64,000 bases of DNA. Source: Isosphaeraceae bacterium. GTDB taxonomy: Bacteria; Planctomycetota; Planctomycetia; Isosphaerales; Isosphaeraceae. Of this stretch, positions 10,201 to 18,370 are shown piece after piece (positions within the stretch are counted from its first letter, which is position 1; each line of letters begins with the position of its first letter). Where the stretch lies: positions 124,001-188,000 of the forward strand of contig JANXSX010000150.1 of assembly GCA_025356475.1 (NCBI GenBank), given 5' to 3'. The notes under the pieces were generated by a model. It was not told the DNA's origin. It saw only the letters and a list, made by a program, of their open reading frames with translations, and made no database searches. The position numbers and the translations under genes were made by a program.

Positions 10201-10754
10201 TCGGGGGTGAGGGACTCGGGGAGGTCGAGCGTCAACCGTGCTAATCCCTCGCCGGGTAAACCAAGCGCAAACGACTGCCCGGAGCTTTCAGGGCGAGCTC
10301 GCTGGCTCCAGTCAAGGGTCACTGTGGTTGTCCCCGAGACATCGGGGACCAGTAGGAGGGCTGTCCGACCGTCGTTCAGGCTTACGACTTCAGGAGGACG
10401 AGTCAGCAAACTCGGTGACCAGGGACTCAAGGGGATCAAGCTCGGGCCGGACTGGGCGAGTTCGACCGTCAACTCAGATCCACCGAGAAGGACCCCATCA
10501 ACCCAGCGAATCTTGTGATTCGCCGCCACAACACGGCCTAATCGTTCCACCCCCTTCGGCTTGTTTCGAGTCGTGTCGAGGAGTGACTCAAACTCGGTGT
10601 AGCTGAGACCTCGGAGGGGAGTTCCGGTGGGAAACCAATCCTTAACTCGCGCTGCTGGGACGCGGATTGGCACGATCTTAGGGGTGGGAACATCGGCCCC
10701 GGTGAGGGCGCTCAGCAAGAATCCGATCGCCCCCAGTGACCACAAGCGACTCAT
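4257..10754 (-). CDS. Giant (2165 aa) membrane-anchored beta-rich protein of unknown function, internally duplicated
   Basis: I do not recognise a named family. The protein starts with a signal peptide (residues about 5-20). A long beta-strand-rich region follows to about 1045, then a cluster of hydrophobic helices (about 1048-1165), a second beta-rich region, and C-terminal helices (about 2085-2165). The segment after the central helices restarts like the N-terminus: a VPIRVP-type strand, then a short F-E-S/R-L helix. This suggests a tandem duplication. A segment around 265-320 (LDPGLELLSATGP, then SRL and LQGMAQVP) matches the upstream neighbour, and a weaker echo lies near 1560. ATG 10754 overlaps the stop of that neighbour (ATGA), so the two are translationally coupled. 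I see no catalytic motif. It may be a secreted or envelope structural or adhesion protein. It is certainly coding: one uninterrupted 6.5-kb frame. Confidence 0.85.
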   Translation of the reverse strand: MSRLWSLGAIGFLLSALTGADVPTPKIVPIRVPAARVKDWFPTGTPLRGLSYTEFESLLDTTRNKPKGVERLGRVVAANHKIRWVDGVLLGGSELTVELAQSGPSLIPLSPWSPSLLTRPPEVVSLNDGRTALLLVPDVSGTTTVTLDWSQRARPESSGQSFALGLPGEGLARLTLDLPESLTPEDLPGTLATPAPASLPGRRNWIIEGSLGQLDLKLRPTSSAAPLLIGGPSLWTFGRASATWKADWVVERRESGPRRLAIELDPGLELLSATGPRVVSSRIERVEGRSRLVIRFDPETRGPTSLTLQGMAQVPVTGDWTIPTARPLDSIWTGGQTTVRLDAGRTLLECRELAGRRLTTRQERGATPLVVLESNALGSVATLTFGSPVADAWADIRGRVQVGSGRDRATTTIQWTLTRGVPLVLSVDLPTGWTPEHVERIDGTRLADWKTTSTEAGGFRLEVTPPPDLIKQGKIELVIIATADRDVNQERWSPPRIRPSEVRIADERWVLGLAEGLKCSPNRARGLTWIDPKQLGEPRPNDALAWRWLDDFGDLEIALARVLSSPTWTTKIDAHVARESTTIEVELIADLGKIEVTKLPIISNVRVENEVTWRLEEVPNGPSVISEPTASGWILTLPQPRQGSVRLIGRWSQPSTSGSLPLLFPGNGRLTQGRVHIHVDPDILMSSGGQGMVPLDPRSEGIEAEATTTSTFLGYDSPNDQLTLQIKPLTAITPQGIINEAVLTTTVDPSGPTSRHRLRLAVLSGTLNLTLPEGVMLESVSVDGRPVTPVLKGRGLTLPLGSVDKPVTRLVTLEFTEKSNGHTRIAPWPISTLPILTRRWELVLPEPWNAVPNDSRWVEAEVGQLGVWERLVSFFPQREPTYVPSIAANDLLDRPLGELFTEWDQESFPFVIDRLALASAGWSPSSRLKPSSTRDVIGRLRDSGLELRGFGKAVLVTTTLEPTAVGWEPAIRTAISKGSDALDRLQTVDRWVSTPSLAELASGTSGVDPRPGPGWRVVRFVPATSTGDAPAVITLVDPRIDEFRRLYAGIMVLTGGVLLRRSRRKPRILGLAVVLLASLSSLFLDVESPISSGLVWGGLGVGLLWAGMARARSLPARPSESSSTHRRPRVTPGSLIGLSLLPLILGAELVGPVAPIWVLFPYDEVPLARETPTRAILKLADFERLQSISSGTIESTFPAVVATRVEHSAGVPDGTSLEFVTDWALRVVSPGSWSFPIVGSHDLTMTINGKPASVEIDPGGATGRVWFESSGTFQVRLKRQVETKPNGSQGRLARVLLVPSSFAIMTVAQDDPLPGLPHLGPVDHFDMTWGSAPIRSVRDYQGLMLWDAEPAGDRLRVRLRAVDGQPVTELRLGIEAGVILRSLQHPGKLVSDSIKLGADGNEWIGHFEHSSTDPGVSKPIELEFWRPITSGTGPRRGPGLELRGGGNLSGMLALRRPSDWTGRLTGPSPFGIAPDFEFVRAWGELPSEPLTLAGVVRFKIRADVAATLGPTPSRHLARSELQIILSRGRADWRLETKLTTVSGSGVESDITIDPKLHLFEVEAPGLTHWSRPRPDRLRLRFDAATVLAPTVRLSGWLPVDGPELTIRWPRFDTAADEPGHLSIVAGFPVNVEGTGLKRESKDVYQLTYFDEPIRLRFDIPSTRFDVLARSVLRIEPQTQEWISVLDYTFLDGPADSIPIQLPAIWANEVRAELDGVAISLEPFRDAAQSVKVLRPVRPLWSHARVVVRGRRPRSAGEPMFVPELTPLGTGELRALVGVANVSGETLATPETRGLQALEATKFGIEETTPFDRVDLVWAVQPLASWSLELSTEPTPLAPVVPEVSHVDVTAVSDHFDHIRGVSTCWLKPGSKGWLRVKFPTGVMPTTALIEGEPTPIWSGDGDSLLIEIPSPRITRLAMMWDGTSGSNGPLKAPDLANGRSVSQTYIVFHPSQVRMTPALDTNKPHLVTDEQIRTLADRVIELASRPRRDLDVVHLLDNAVARLRLGLLRPWTSESDLAAKLNDAKKALKLGGWDELSDLLEMNQSSAASRVAAMARVRSDPSEYFAHFGLKSSTIVPPDATPPRLERGHATTPEWSDTMSRWWGLGLVILVAVGIRLWTAAQPMSGVTVIVILLIASIGLASTGQNAGLAVVGGALWLTGRLARD

Positions 10755-13700
10755 GGCAAGTCACCCGGACTTGGAGTGGTTGCGCTCGGCTCACTCGGAC
10801 TCACCACGTGCTTCCCCCGGGAGGAACCAGGCCTTGTACGAATGGCGGTCGAGTCGTCCGAACCAACAGGAACGTACTCCGCAGTCGACGTTGCTGGGAG
10901 TAACGGAGCATGGTTGGTCGAGATCTCGGGGTAACTTGGGCCTCGGCGTCGCTCGACAATGCGTTGAGTCGCGAACGCAACGATCCCGAGCACCAGTCCG
11001 ACGAGTGACGATTCAACAATCAACACCAGAAGCCTGGCGTCGAGCGTGACGCTCAAGAGGAACCCAACACCGGTAATCAGCCATGCAACGATCCATGGTC
11101 GGAAACGACCGATCAGCGAGGCGAGGCTGATCGCCAACGCCAGGGCGGATGCCACCAACACAAGCAAGGTGTGGGGCACGATGAAGAGCCGCAGCGGGCT
11201 AGGAGCGTCGAGTCGGCTGAAAATAAGGCGCTGAGCACTCCGGCGGTTACGAAAATCCGATGGCGAGCTTCCACCAAACCAGTCTCGGATCGCCCGATCA
11301 TCGCGAGCCGCCCGTCCCACGAGTCCCTGGAAAACGCCCCAATCGATGGGGCTCTCATCGGTCCAGCCAGTTGGCTGGCCGACCGCAACATTACTTCGCG
11401 CGAGGTCGATCTCCCAGACCGACTGCTGCACAGTGGTCTCGATCAGTTCAGGGGCAACCCAGTCGAGGCTCGTATCGGCGGGGAGGAGTCTATAGTCGAT
11501 CTCGACCAAAATCGGACCACGACCGAGGAGTTCGGTTGGCAGGTCGAGTCGGTAGCTTGGGGGGCGAGCGGTGAGGAGCGTCAGTTGTGTAACTACCTGT
11601 CCCCCAACGGTCACCGCCAAGTTCTTGGCTCTGTCCGGCATTCGGAAGCTCAGCGTCGGACGCTTGGAGAGTAACTGATAGCGAGCGATTGTTCGCCAGA
11701 TGTCTTTGTTCGCTTCGGTTTGAAACCAGGCACGAGAGGCAACCGCACTCGGGAGACTGGCCAAAGTAGGAGCCGCAACATTAATTCTTAGGCTGGGTGC
11801 GGTCCCGGAGGGGCGAAGGATGATGAGATGATCTCCACTCCACTGGGGGCCAACCCTTCCTTGATCGGCTCGTCTCAGCGAGTCATTCTCGGTCGATTCA
11901 ACGACAAGACCGTCAGCGATGTTGACATCGAACTCGGTTGCGGACTCGACCGCGTTCGTCACGACCACTCGGGGAATCACCAGATCGAGCCCCGGACTCC
12001 CCCGCGCGAGGGGTGAGATGGAGATCCGATACCGGAGTGAGAGGGTTGCGGAACCATCTTCACCCCCGATGATGTTTACCGAGTATCGAGGGGATTTAGC
12101 TCCCGGATCGGCTACCAGACTTGGTGGGTCTCCTGCTTCGTTCGTCCAAGTCGCGCTAATCTGTGGGTCGGCGGAGAGATCCAGACGTCGAATCTCACCG
12201 AAATCTGACGAGACTTCGATCTGTTGGGCGACCTCGATCCACTCGGAACGGAGAGCCACTTCGATCTTTGAACGCGCTTTCAGCTTCTGGGGGATCGGAG
12301 TGAAAACAAGCTCGATTCGATCGGTAGGCTTCTTCGCCCTCCCGAGAATCGGAGGCTGTCCATCCTCGAATCCGACCCCGCGTGGCCAATCGGAGGGCTC
12401 GAAGCTCAGAAAGGGGTCGAACTCGAACGTTGAGTTGGGGGCGAGTGTGACCTGTTGCTCGGGACCACAAACCACGGCAATTCGATGTTCCCGACCCAGA
12501 GGTTGAACCGCTCGAAACAGGCCGATGGCCGCCTCACCTTCGAGTGGTACCGCAGCCTCTCCTTCGATGGTTAGACGTGTGGTTCCCGCCTCATGGCCGA
12601 GCGGTGTCAATTGGAGGAAGAGCCGTGAACCCCCCCCTTCCAATGGTGCCAATCGGCTTGATCGGATCAGCTCGGCGGGGCCGACCTTGACGAAGTCAAG
12701 TCCAGGGCCAAGATCGAAGACCGCGTCAAACAGACGCCCTTGTGTTATAGTTGTATTCGCATATGAACTAACGCGTGCAAGTCCGTCTTTAATATCGACA
12801 CGGGTCGATTGAGCGACCAACGCAACAGCGGAAGGAGACTCGACTTGGAGCTTTAGCTCGAACGGTTGGTCGGTGAATACGAAGCCCAGTAGCTTACCAG
12901 GCTGGTTTCGAAGTTCGTCCGGTAGTTCAGAACGAGGATCGATCTGGCGGATCAATGGCCCGAGAGTGGTGCTGACCCACAAGTCGTCACCCGGTTGGAC
13001 CGCGAGCAGGCCGGTCTGCGTTCGAGCCTGCAGAAGAGCGTGGCCATGAAAATCGATGGTTGCCGGTAAGGTCGGCAGCCGCCTTCGAGTCGTAAGGTTG
13101 AGCTTTAGCGGACGGACGGGATTCAGAGGCTTCGTCAGTTCTATAGTGAGTACGCCGTCTTGGCCGTTGGTCGCATCTCGTTTCTGGCCATCGACTTCCA
13201 GACTAATCAACTCTTCCTTGGGGTCGAGCTGGAGTTGGATCACTGCGACTTCGCCGCGAAGGGCCTGGAGTTCCCAACTCGACCGGGTCGTGATACTTCC
13301 GACCGAGATTCCCAAGGCGATCTGCCCCTGGGCTGCCAGAAGCGGCGGGCCTTTGGCCTCGGCCCGATCATCAATTTTCCAGTCGAGAACCAGGCGAGAT
13401 CGCGGAGAAACCCTCGCATTTAACCGCCGGCGGCGTCCTCCCTCGATCGATTCGATCGTTGCAGGCTCGCCCTCGCCAACGGTCGCTGAGGCGACTCGAC
13501 CCTCAACATCGAGTCGAACACCCGCCGAGGCGACCTCGGGAATCACCCAATCCAGGCGGCGACCTTCGCTCGTGGCTCGGACCGACGAGGCGAATACGAC
13601 GATGATCCGGTGCTTTCCTTCTCCACGGACTTCAATCTCCCATCCTGTTCCAGGGATGAATTGGATCGGTAGGTTGCGTATCCCGTCTCGGGCGGAGCCT

Positions 13701-14161
13701 AGCGCGATGCCGTCAAGTCGGATCGGGATCCAGCGAGGCTTGGAATCGGCGAGATTCACGTCGATTTGCATTGTCATGGCCGCGCGATCGTCGACGACTT
13801 CGCCACTCAGTTCAACCGCATCGACGACCGCGTCAGCGGGATCCCGAGGGGGCCGTTTCGATCTCTTGGTCAATTCCCTATACGTCTTGCCATCGAGCAG
13901 AACAAAGTCGGGATCTACCAATCGCGACCAGAGCGAGGTCAGATCGCCTGGAGCCTCAACTACGATCGGGATGCTCACGGGCGGTGCGGGCTCCTGTCCT
14001 ATCGCTAGACCACAAGGGTCAATGATCGCCCAGAAGGCAGCCCAAACCAGGATTAAGGTCGGTACGCGGAATCGCACGAGTTCTATTGCCTCAGGCCCGC
14101 AAACTCCAGTCAAACCGCCTAAGTCTACCACAGGGAAAGGTCGATGGTGAGGAACGAGCAT
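10751..14161 (-). CDS. Large (1136 aa) membrane-anchored beta-rich protein, paralogue of the downstream giant protein
   Basis: Unrecognised family. ATG 14161 gives a long N-terminal extension; a GTG at 14077 (VRFRVPTLILVWAAF) would start directly at the signal peptide and is a good alternative. A mature N-terminus with a VSIPIVVEAP strand and a GKTYRELTKR segment is followed by about 850 residues of predicted beta-sandwich. Around residue 490 the pattern LGPGLDFVKVGPAELIRSSRL, then SRL and IEGEAAVP, parallels the giant protein. Three or four transmembrane helices lie at about 985-1075 (LFIVPHTLLVLVASALALAI onward). The C-terminal tail is Ser/Pro/Thr-rich and probably cytoplasmic. The stop overlaps the next start by ATGA. 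It is divergent from the FIST gene with a 95-base gap, which should hold promoters for both. Confidence 0.82.
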   Translation of the reverse strand: MLVPHHRPFPVVDLGGLTGVCGPEAIELVRFRVPTLILVWAAFWAIIDPCGLAIGQEPAPPVSIPIVVEAPGDLTSLWSRLVDPDFVLLDGKTYRELTKRSKRPPRDPADAVVDAVELSGEVVDDRAAMTMQIDVNLADSKPRWIPIRLDGIALGSARDGIRNLPIQFIPGTGWEIEVRGEGKHRIIVVFASSVRATSEGRRLDWVIPEVASAGVRLDVEGRVASATVGEGEPATIESIEGGRRRRLNARVSPRSRLVLDWKIDDRAEAKGPPLLAAQGQIALGISVGSITTRSSWELQALRGEVAVIQLQLDPKEELISLEVDGQKRDATNGQDGVLTIELTKPLNPVRPLKLNLTTRRRLPTLPATIDFHGHALLQARTQTGLLAVQPGDDLWVSTTLGPLIRQIDPRSELPDELRNQPGKLLGFVFTDQPFELKLQVESPSAVALVAQSTRVDIKDGLARVSSYANTTITQGRLFDAVFDLGPGLDFVKVGPAELIRSSRLAPLEGGGSRLFLQLTPLGHEAGTTRLTIEGEAAVPLEGEAAIGLFRAVQPLGREHRIAVVCGPEQQVTLAPNSTFEFDPFLSFEPSDWPRGVGFEDGQPPILGRAKKPTDRIELVFTPIPQKLKARSKIEVALRSEWIEVAQQIEVSSDFGEIRRLDLSADPQISATWTNEAGDPPSLVADPGAKSPRYSVNIIGGEDGSATLSLRYRISISPLARGSPGLDLVIPRVVVTNAVESATEFDVNIADGLVVESTENDSLRRADQGRVGPQWSGDHLIILRPSGTAPSLRINVAAPTLASLPSAVASRAWFQTEANKDIWRTIARYQLLSKRPTLSFRMPDRAKNLAVTVGGQVVTQLTLLTARPPSYRLDLPTELLGRGPILVEIDYRLLPADTSLDWVAPELIETTVQQSVWEIDLARSNVAVGQPTGWTDESPIDWGVFQGLVGRAARDDRAIRDWFGGSSPSDFRNRRSAQRLIFSRLDAPSPLRLFIVPHTLLVLVASALALAISLASLIGRFRPWIVAWLITGVGFLLSVTLDARLLVLIVESSLVGLVLGIVAFATQRIVERRRGPSYPEISTNHAPLLPATSTAEYVPVGSDDSTAIRTRPGSSRGKHVVSPSEPSATTPSPGDLP

Positions 14162-14256
14162 GAGACGCTATCTAGCCGGGTCGGTTCGGGATTAGAATCA
14201 GGGGGTATTCCCAGGTTGGCGAAGTTCTCCCAGCCAGATTCGCGGAGTGTGCCATC

Positions 14257-15411
14257 ATGAAGTGTGCATCAGCCCTCTCAACCCTCAGAAATACCGAAGC
14301 GGCGACCGCTGAGGTCCTCGAGCGTGTGAAAGCAGGGCTTAGTGGGGATCCCGCAGACCTCGCTTTCCTGTTCGTAAGCCCTCACCATGCGGAGGATCTC
14401 GGCAAGATTGGCCGGAAGGTTATTGATGCGGGTTTGGCTCAACATACGATCGGTTGTTCCGGCGAATCGATCATCGGTGATGGGCAAGAAGTCGAGGGTT
14501 CGTCGGCCCTCTCGCTCTGGACGATCTCATTGCCCGAGACTAGCCTTACACCTGTACGACTTGAACAGGGGACGTCCGGGTTTCGCGGTTGGGAACCGGA
14601 CTGGGACCGTCCGACACCCGATGCTCGGACCCTGTTTCTGATGGGCGACCCGTTCCGGTTTCCCATGGACGACTTTTTCAAGAGCCTAGCGAAGTCAAGT
14701 CCAGGGCTCAAAGTCTGCGGTGGGATGGCGAGTGGTGGAACAACGCCAGGCCAGATCCGGATCATGCTCGATGGTGTGGCGTTTGCCGAGGGGGCGGTGG
14801 GGATGCTCGTTGACGGGCCTGCACGGATCAGTCCGATTGTGAGTCAAGGCTGTCGACCGATTGGTCGGCACCTGATCGTGACCAGTGCCGAACAGAACGT
14901 GATCCGTGAGCTGGGGCGTCGTCCTGCTGTTGATGTCCTGCGCGAGATTTACGAGAGTCTGAGCGAAGAGGAACAGAGTAAAGTTCGCGATGGGTTGCAT
15001 CTGGGAATCGTGATTAACGAGTATCAAGACACCTTTGAGCGAGGCGATTTCCTGGTTCGTAATGTGTTGGGGACAGATCAAGCCGGGGGGATCGCGATCA
15101 CCGATCTCGCCCGGGTCGGCCAGACGGTCCAGTTCCATATCCGCGACGCCGAGACGGCTCATGAGGACCTTGTGTCACTATTGAGCCGGGACCGGGGCGA
15201 TGCGCAGGCCGCTGGCGTTTTGGTTTTCAGTTGCAACGGGCGGGGTACTCGCCTCTTCGGCGAGCCTGACCACGATGCCACCGCAATCACTCAAGCGTTC
15301 GGACCAATTCCAACGGCAGGGTTCTTCGCTATGGGCGAGCTCGGCCCGGTCGGGGGGCGCAACTTCGTGCATGGGTTTACGGCAAGTGTCGTCCTTTTTG
15401 AGGAGTCATAA
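14257..15411 (+). CDS. FIST N- and C-domain protein (putative small-ligand sensor)
   Basis: A 384-aa soluble protein with a FIST N domain (about 20-200, with the TIGCSGESIIGDG segment) and a FIST C domain (about 215-365, with LGIVINEY, FLVRNVLG and the FSCNGRG signature, ending GFFAMGELGPVGG). FIST modules are found in signal transduction proteins and are proposed to bind small ligands such as amino acids. This stand-alone form has no kinase or cyclase output domain. The ATG at 14257 has a GGAG about 11 bases upstream. The next gene starts 3 bases after the stop, so the two probably share an mRNA. Confidence 0.92.
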   Translation: MKCASALSTLRNTEAATAEVLERVKAGLSGDPADLAFLFVSPHHAEDLGKIGRKVIDAGLAQHTIGCSGESIIGDGQEVEGSSALSLWTISLPETSLTPVRLEQGTSGFRGWEPDWDRPTPDARTLFLMGDPFRFPMDDFFKSLAKSSPGLKVCGGMASGGTTPGQIRIMLDGVAFAEGAVGMLVDGPARISPIVSQGCRPIGRHLIVTSAEQNVIRELGRRPAVDVLREIYESLSEEEQSKVRDGLHLGIVINEYQDTFERGDFLVRNVLGTDQAGGIAITDLARVGQTVQFHIRDAETAHEDLVSLLSRDRGDAQAAGVLVFSCNGRGTRLFGEPDHDATAITQAFGPIPTAGFFAMGELGPVGGRNFVHGFTASVVLFEES

Positions 15412-15414
15412 ATA

Positions 15415-16386
15415 ATGATGTCTTGCATATTCATTTCACTGGCTCTGTTCGCTCAGACCAAGCCGGCCCCCGCCTCTAGCTCGAAGCCGATCGCCTTCAA
15501 TACTCCTGAAGCGGACCGGGTTCTGGAGCGACTGCAAGTCTTCCCTAAAGACAACCCGTGGAATCAGGATGTATCGAAATGGCCAGTGAGCCGAAACTCG
15601 CGGGCGATCGTGGAATCGGTTGGGGCTGCCAAGCCACTACGTTACAACCCTGATATGAACTTCATCCTGATCCCGCCCAATCAGCCCAAGCTCGATATGA
15701 AGGTGGGATACCCCTACGAGTCCGATAAGGGACCGTTTCCCGTCCCCGACGAATTGCCAATTGAGGGTTGGGCGGGTGGCGAACGCAATGGGGGAATCAC
15801 GCTCGATCAGTATCAGCGCAACGTCTCGAACGATGACTCAGATCGCCATGCGATTATTGTTGATCCCCAGGCTGGGCTGCTCTATGAGTTCTACCAGATG
15901 AAGAAAACCAAAAGTGGATGGGTCGCGGCCCAAGCCTCAATGTTCAACCTCAATTCCAATAAACTTCGGCCCCAGGGTTGGACGTCAAGCGATGCCGCAG
16001 GCCTACCGATTTTCCCGGCGATCGTGCGGTATGATGAACTCGCCCGCGGCGAGATTCGCCACGCTCTTAGGGTTACAGTTCGGAAGTCGCGAAAGGCATA
16101 TGTCGCTCCAGCCACACACTTCGCCAGCCCGCATACCGATCCCAATCTGCCGAGGATGGGGGAGCGGTTCCGACTCCGCTCCGACTTTGAGATCAATGGC
16201 TTTACTCCCGAAGTGAAGGTGATCCTTCAAGCCCTCAAGACTTATGGGATGTTCGTCGCGGACAATGGAATCGAGTGGGCGATCTCGGTTTCGCCGGACT
16301 CTCGAATTCCGGTTCTGCACCATGAACTTCGGGCGGTCAAGGGTTCGGACTTCGAGGTTGTCGTGTCACACGATACGGGGCGGTGA
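15415..16386 (+). CDS. Conserved secreted protein of unknown function
   Basis: A 323-aa protein with a short hydrophobic leader (residues 1-13, cleavage probably near Ala13) and an Ala/Pro/Ser linker. The body contains segments I recognise from a widely distributed but uncharacterised secreted family: FPKDNPWNQDVS, DRHAIIVDP, LYEFYQ, AAGLPIFPAIVRYDE, IRHALRVTV, ATHFAS, ALKTYGMFVADNG and a final VKGSDFEVV. The conserved Asp/His residues hint at an enzyme or binding site, but I cannot assign a reaction. ATG 15415 is preceded by AGGAG at 15401-15405 and lies 3 bases after the FIST stop. Its last 50 bases overlap the 3' end of the convergent zinc-ribbon gene. Confidence 0.85.
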   Translation: MMSCIFISLALFAQTKPAPASSSKPIAFNTPEADRVLERLQVFPKDNPWNQDVSKWPVSRNSRAIVESVGAAKPLRYNPDMNFILIPPNQPKLDMKVGYPYESDKGPFPVPDELPIEGWAGGERNGGITLDQYQRNVSNDDSDRHAIIVDPQAGLLYEFYQMKKTKSGWVAAQASMFNLNSNKLRPQGWTSSDAAGLPIFPAIVRYDELARGEIRHALRVTVRKSRKAYVAPATHFASPHTDPNLPRMGERFRLRSDFEINGFTPEVKVILQALKTYGMFVADNGIEWAISVSPDSRIPVLHHELRAVKGSDFEVVVSHDTGR

Positions 16387-16978
16387 CCCTGGGAACGACC
16401 TGGCGAGTCGCGGCGACACTCCAGGTTGAGAGAGCTGCAAGGATTACAGCGACCGAGAAGAACGCCGCCCGTGCCGGCCAAGGGGCGGCGGGGAATGTCC
16501 ACAGGGCCACAAAACTCAACCCGACCGAGACCGATCCTGTGAGCGTGGCGGCCAGGTAACCCAGGACCTGACCCCGTCGCGAACTTGACCAGGTCGAGGC
16601 ATAAAGTCCCAAGCCGAGGATCCCCAGACTGAGTGCCCCCACGAGGAATAAGACCGCACCTCCATTCCCAAATGGGCTGGGGTTCGCAGCGAACCCGGGC
16701 TCGAATAACCTCCAGAGTCCGGCCAGGAGTAAAATTCCGCTCCAGGTGGCAATGCCTCCTGCCACCCCACGGAGCATCTTGGCGTTGGGACTGATGACAT
16801 GCGGCCTCTCTGTGAGGATAACGCGGGTCGATTTGCGTCGATCCACTTTGTTGGTTGTCACGAAGGTGCAACCCACTTCGGTCATACAGGGGAGACACCA
16901 ACCAAAGACGACTTCGCCGTCGGGGTTGACCCCTGTCGCCTGGCGGAGGATGAGTTGGTCGCATCGGGCACAACGCAT
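16337..16978 (-). CDS. Zinc-ribbon membrane protein, third gene of a two-component operon
   Basis: A 213-aa protein with an N-terminal zinc-ribbon pattern (Cys3-x2-Cys6 and Cys28-x2-Cys31), a linker, then about four transmembrane helices (roughly 75-92, 103-125, 133-155 and 162-182) and a basic tail. It has no recognised family. ATG 16978 lies 9 bases after the stop of the sigma-54 response regulator, with a GAGG just upstream of the start, so it is probably co-transcribed with the kinase and regulator. Its 3' end overlaps the convergent secreted-protein gene by 50 bases, which is unusual but does not break either frame. It may be a membrane partner or target of the system; this is inferred from position only. 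Confidence 0.75.
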   Translation of the reverse strand: MRCARCDQLILRQATGVNPDGEVVFGWCLPCMTEVGCTFVTTNKVDRRKSTRVILTERPHVISPNAKMLRGVAGGIATWSGILLLAGLWRLFEPGFAANPSPFGNGGAVLFLVGALSLGILGLGLYASTWSSSRRGQVLGYLAATLTGSVSVGLSFVALWTFPAAPWPARAAFFSVAVILAALSTWSVAATRQVVPRVTAPYRVTRQPRSPNP

Positions 16979-16987
16979 AGACGAACC

Positions 16988-18370
16988 TCAGATTTCCCGC
17001 AAACCTAACTCTTCGAGCTTTCGGTAAAGCGAGGACAGCCCCAACCCCAGGCGCCTAGCGGCCTCTTTCTTATCCTGTTCGCAGCGGTCGAGGATCCGTC
17101 CAATGTGCAACCGCTCATAATGGCGAAGGGCGGCCCTCAAGTCATCCCCTGCATCGCCGAACTCGGCTGAGAGGTCACCGGAGATCGCGGGCCCGAAGTC
17201 TTCAGGGCTCAGAATCGGCCCGTCGCTCAAGATCACCGCGCGTTCGAGGGCATTGTCCAACTCACGGACGTTCCCTTTCCAGGGTGCCGACATTAAGGCC
17301 CGCATCGCTGCATTATCGACCCCCGCCAATCGTTTGCCGAGCCGGCGACCCTGTCTGGCCAAGAGGACTTCGACCAGTTCAGGAATATCGTCGCGGCGAT
17401 CACGCAATGGTGGTATGTGAATGCTGACCACGTTAAGGCGGTAATACAAGTCAGCGCGGAAGCGGCCAGCTTCGGCCTCTGTTGCCAAATCTTTATTGGT
17501 GGCTGCGACGACTCGGGCTCGGATCGTCTGCGGTCGGTTTGCACCAACCGGCAACACCTCTTTGTTTTCGATCGCGCGGAGTAGCTTCGCCTGCGTTGGC
17601 AAGGCGAGTTCGCCGATCTCGTCAAGAAAGACCGTTCCCCGGCCTGCCTCGGTGAAGATCCCAGCGTGATCTCGGTCCGCTCCAGTGAACGCCCCTCGGA
17701 CGTGACCGAAGAGTTGATTCTCGAGCAGATCGTTGGGGATCGCCGCGCAATTCACGGCCAGGAACGGTGCCTCTGGAGCCGAACCCTGAGTATGGACCGC
17801 TCTTGCAACCAGCTCCTTACCCGTCCCGCTCTCCCCCGTGATCAGGACGTTGCTGGGTGTTGGGCCAACCTTGGAGATCAGAGTTTTGATCGACTTCATC
17901 CCAACGCTTCGACCGACCAGGGTCTCGTCCCCAACCGTGGCGTGCAGTTGTCTCCTTAGAGCCTGATTCTCCAGCAAGAGTCGGCGCATCCCTAACAGTC
18001 GGTCGATCTTGGCGAGCAGTTCATCGAAGATCACCGGCTTCATCAGGTAATCTTGGGCACCACGCTGAAAAGCGGCCACTGCGTTCTCTACCGTCGCATA
18101 AGCTGTGATCATAAGTACAAGAGTTTCTGGGCGGATCTGGAGCAGTCGACCAAGGAGTTCCAGGCCGTCGAGGCCCGGCAGTTGAATATCGCACAGTGCA
18201 ACTTCTGGCTCGAACCGCTCGACGAGTCCGAGGGCGGACTCCGCCGTGAAGGCGACCGCGACTTCGAAGCCCTCCCCTTGGAGGAACTCCTGAAGGGTGG
18301 CGGCGAGGACCTCTTCATCATCTACGATGAGAACTCGCCCCCTGGGTTCAGCGCTGCGTGCTGATGTCAT
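16988..18370 (-). CDS. Sigma-54-dependent response regulator (NtrC family)
   Basis: A 460-aa regulator with three parts. The receiver domain (about 12-125) has its phosphoacceptor in the ALCDIQLPG segment near residue 60 and the YLMKP lysine. The AAA+ domain (about 150-385) has Walker A GESGTGKE and an intact GAFTGA loop that contacts sigma-54, then FLDEIGEL as Walker B. The C-terminal Fis-type helix-turn-helix lies at about 415-458 (KKEAARRLGLGLSSLYRKL). All functional motifs look intact, so it should activate sigma-54 promoters. It overlaps the upstream kinase stop by 4 bases (ATGA), so the pair is cognate. I found no clear sigma-54 promoter near the operon, so the targets are unknown. Confidence 0.96.
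   Translation of the reverse strand: MTSARSAEPRGRVLIVDDEEVLAATLQEFLQGEGFEVAVAFTAESALGLVERFEPEVALCDIQLPGLDGLELLGRLLQIRPETLVLMITAYATVENAVAAFQRGAQDYLMKPVIFDELLAKIDRLLGMRRLLLENQALRRQLHATVGDETLVGRSVGMKSIKTLISKVGPTPSNVLITGESGTGKELVARAVHTQGSAPEAPFLAVNCAAIPNDLLENQLFGHVRGAFTGADRDHAGIFTEAGRGTVFLDEIGELALPTQAKLLRAIENKEVLPVGANRPQTIRARVVAATNKDLATEAEAGRFRADLYYRLNVVSIHIPPLRDRRDDIPELVEVLLARQGRRLGKRLAGVDNAAMRALMSAPWKGNVRELDNALERAVILSDGPILSPEDFGPAISGDLSAEFGDAGDDLRAALRHYERLHIGRILDRCEQDKKEAARRLGLGLSSLYRKLEELGLREI

Noticed and set aside
13056-14150. 364-aa plus-strand open frame opposite the 1136-aa gene
   Set aside because: Ser/Arg/Thr-rich composition typical of antisense in GC-rich DNA; the minus-strand frame has signal peptide, helices and coupling to its neighbour.
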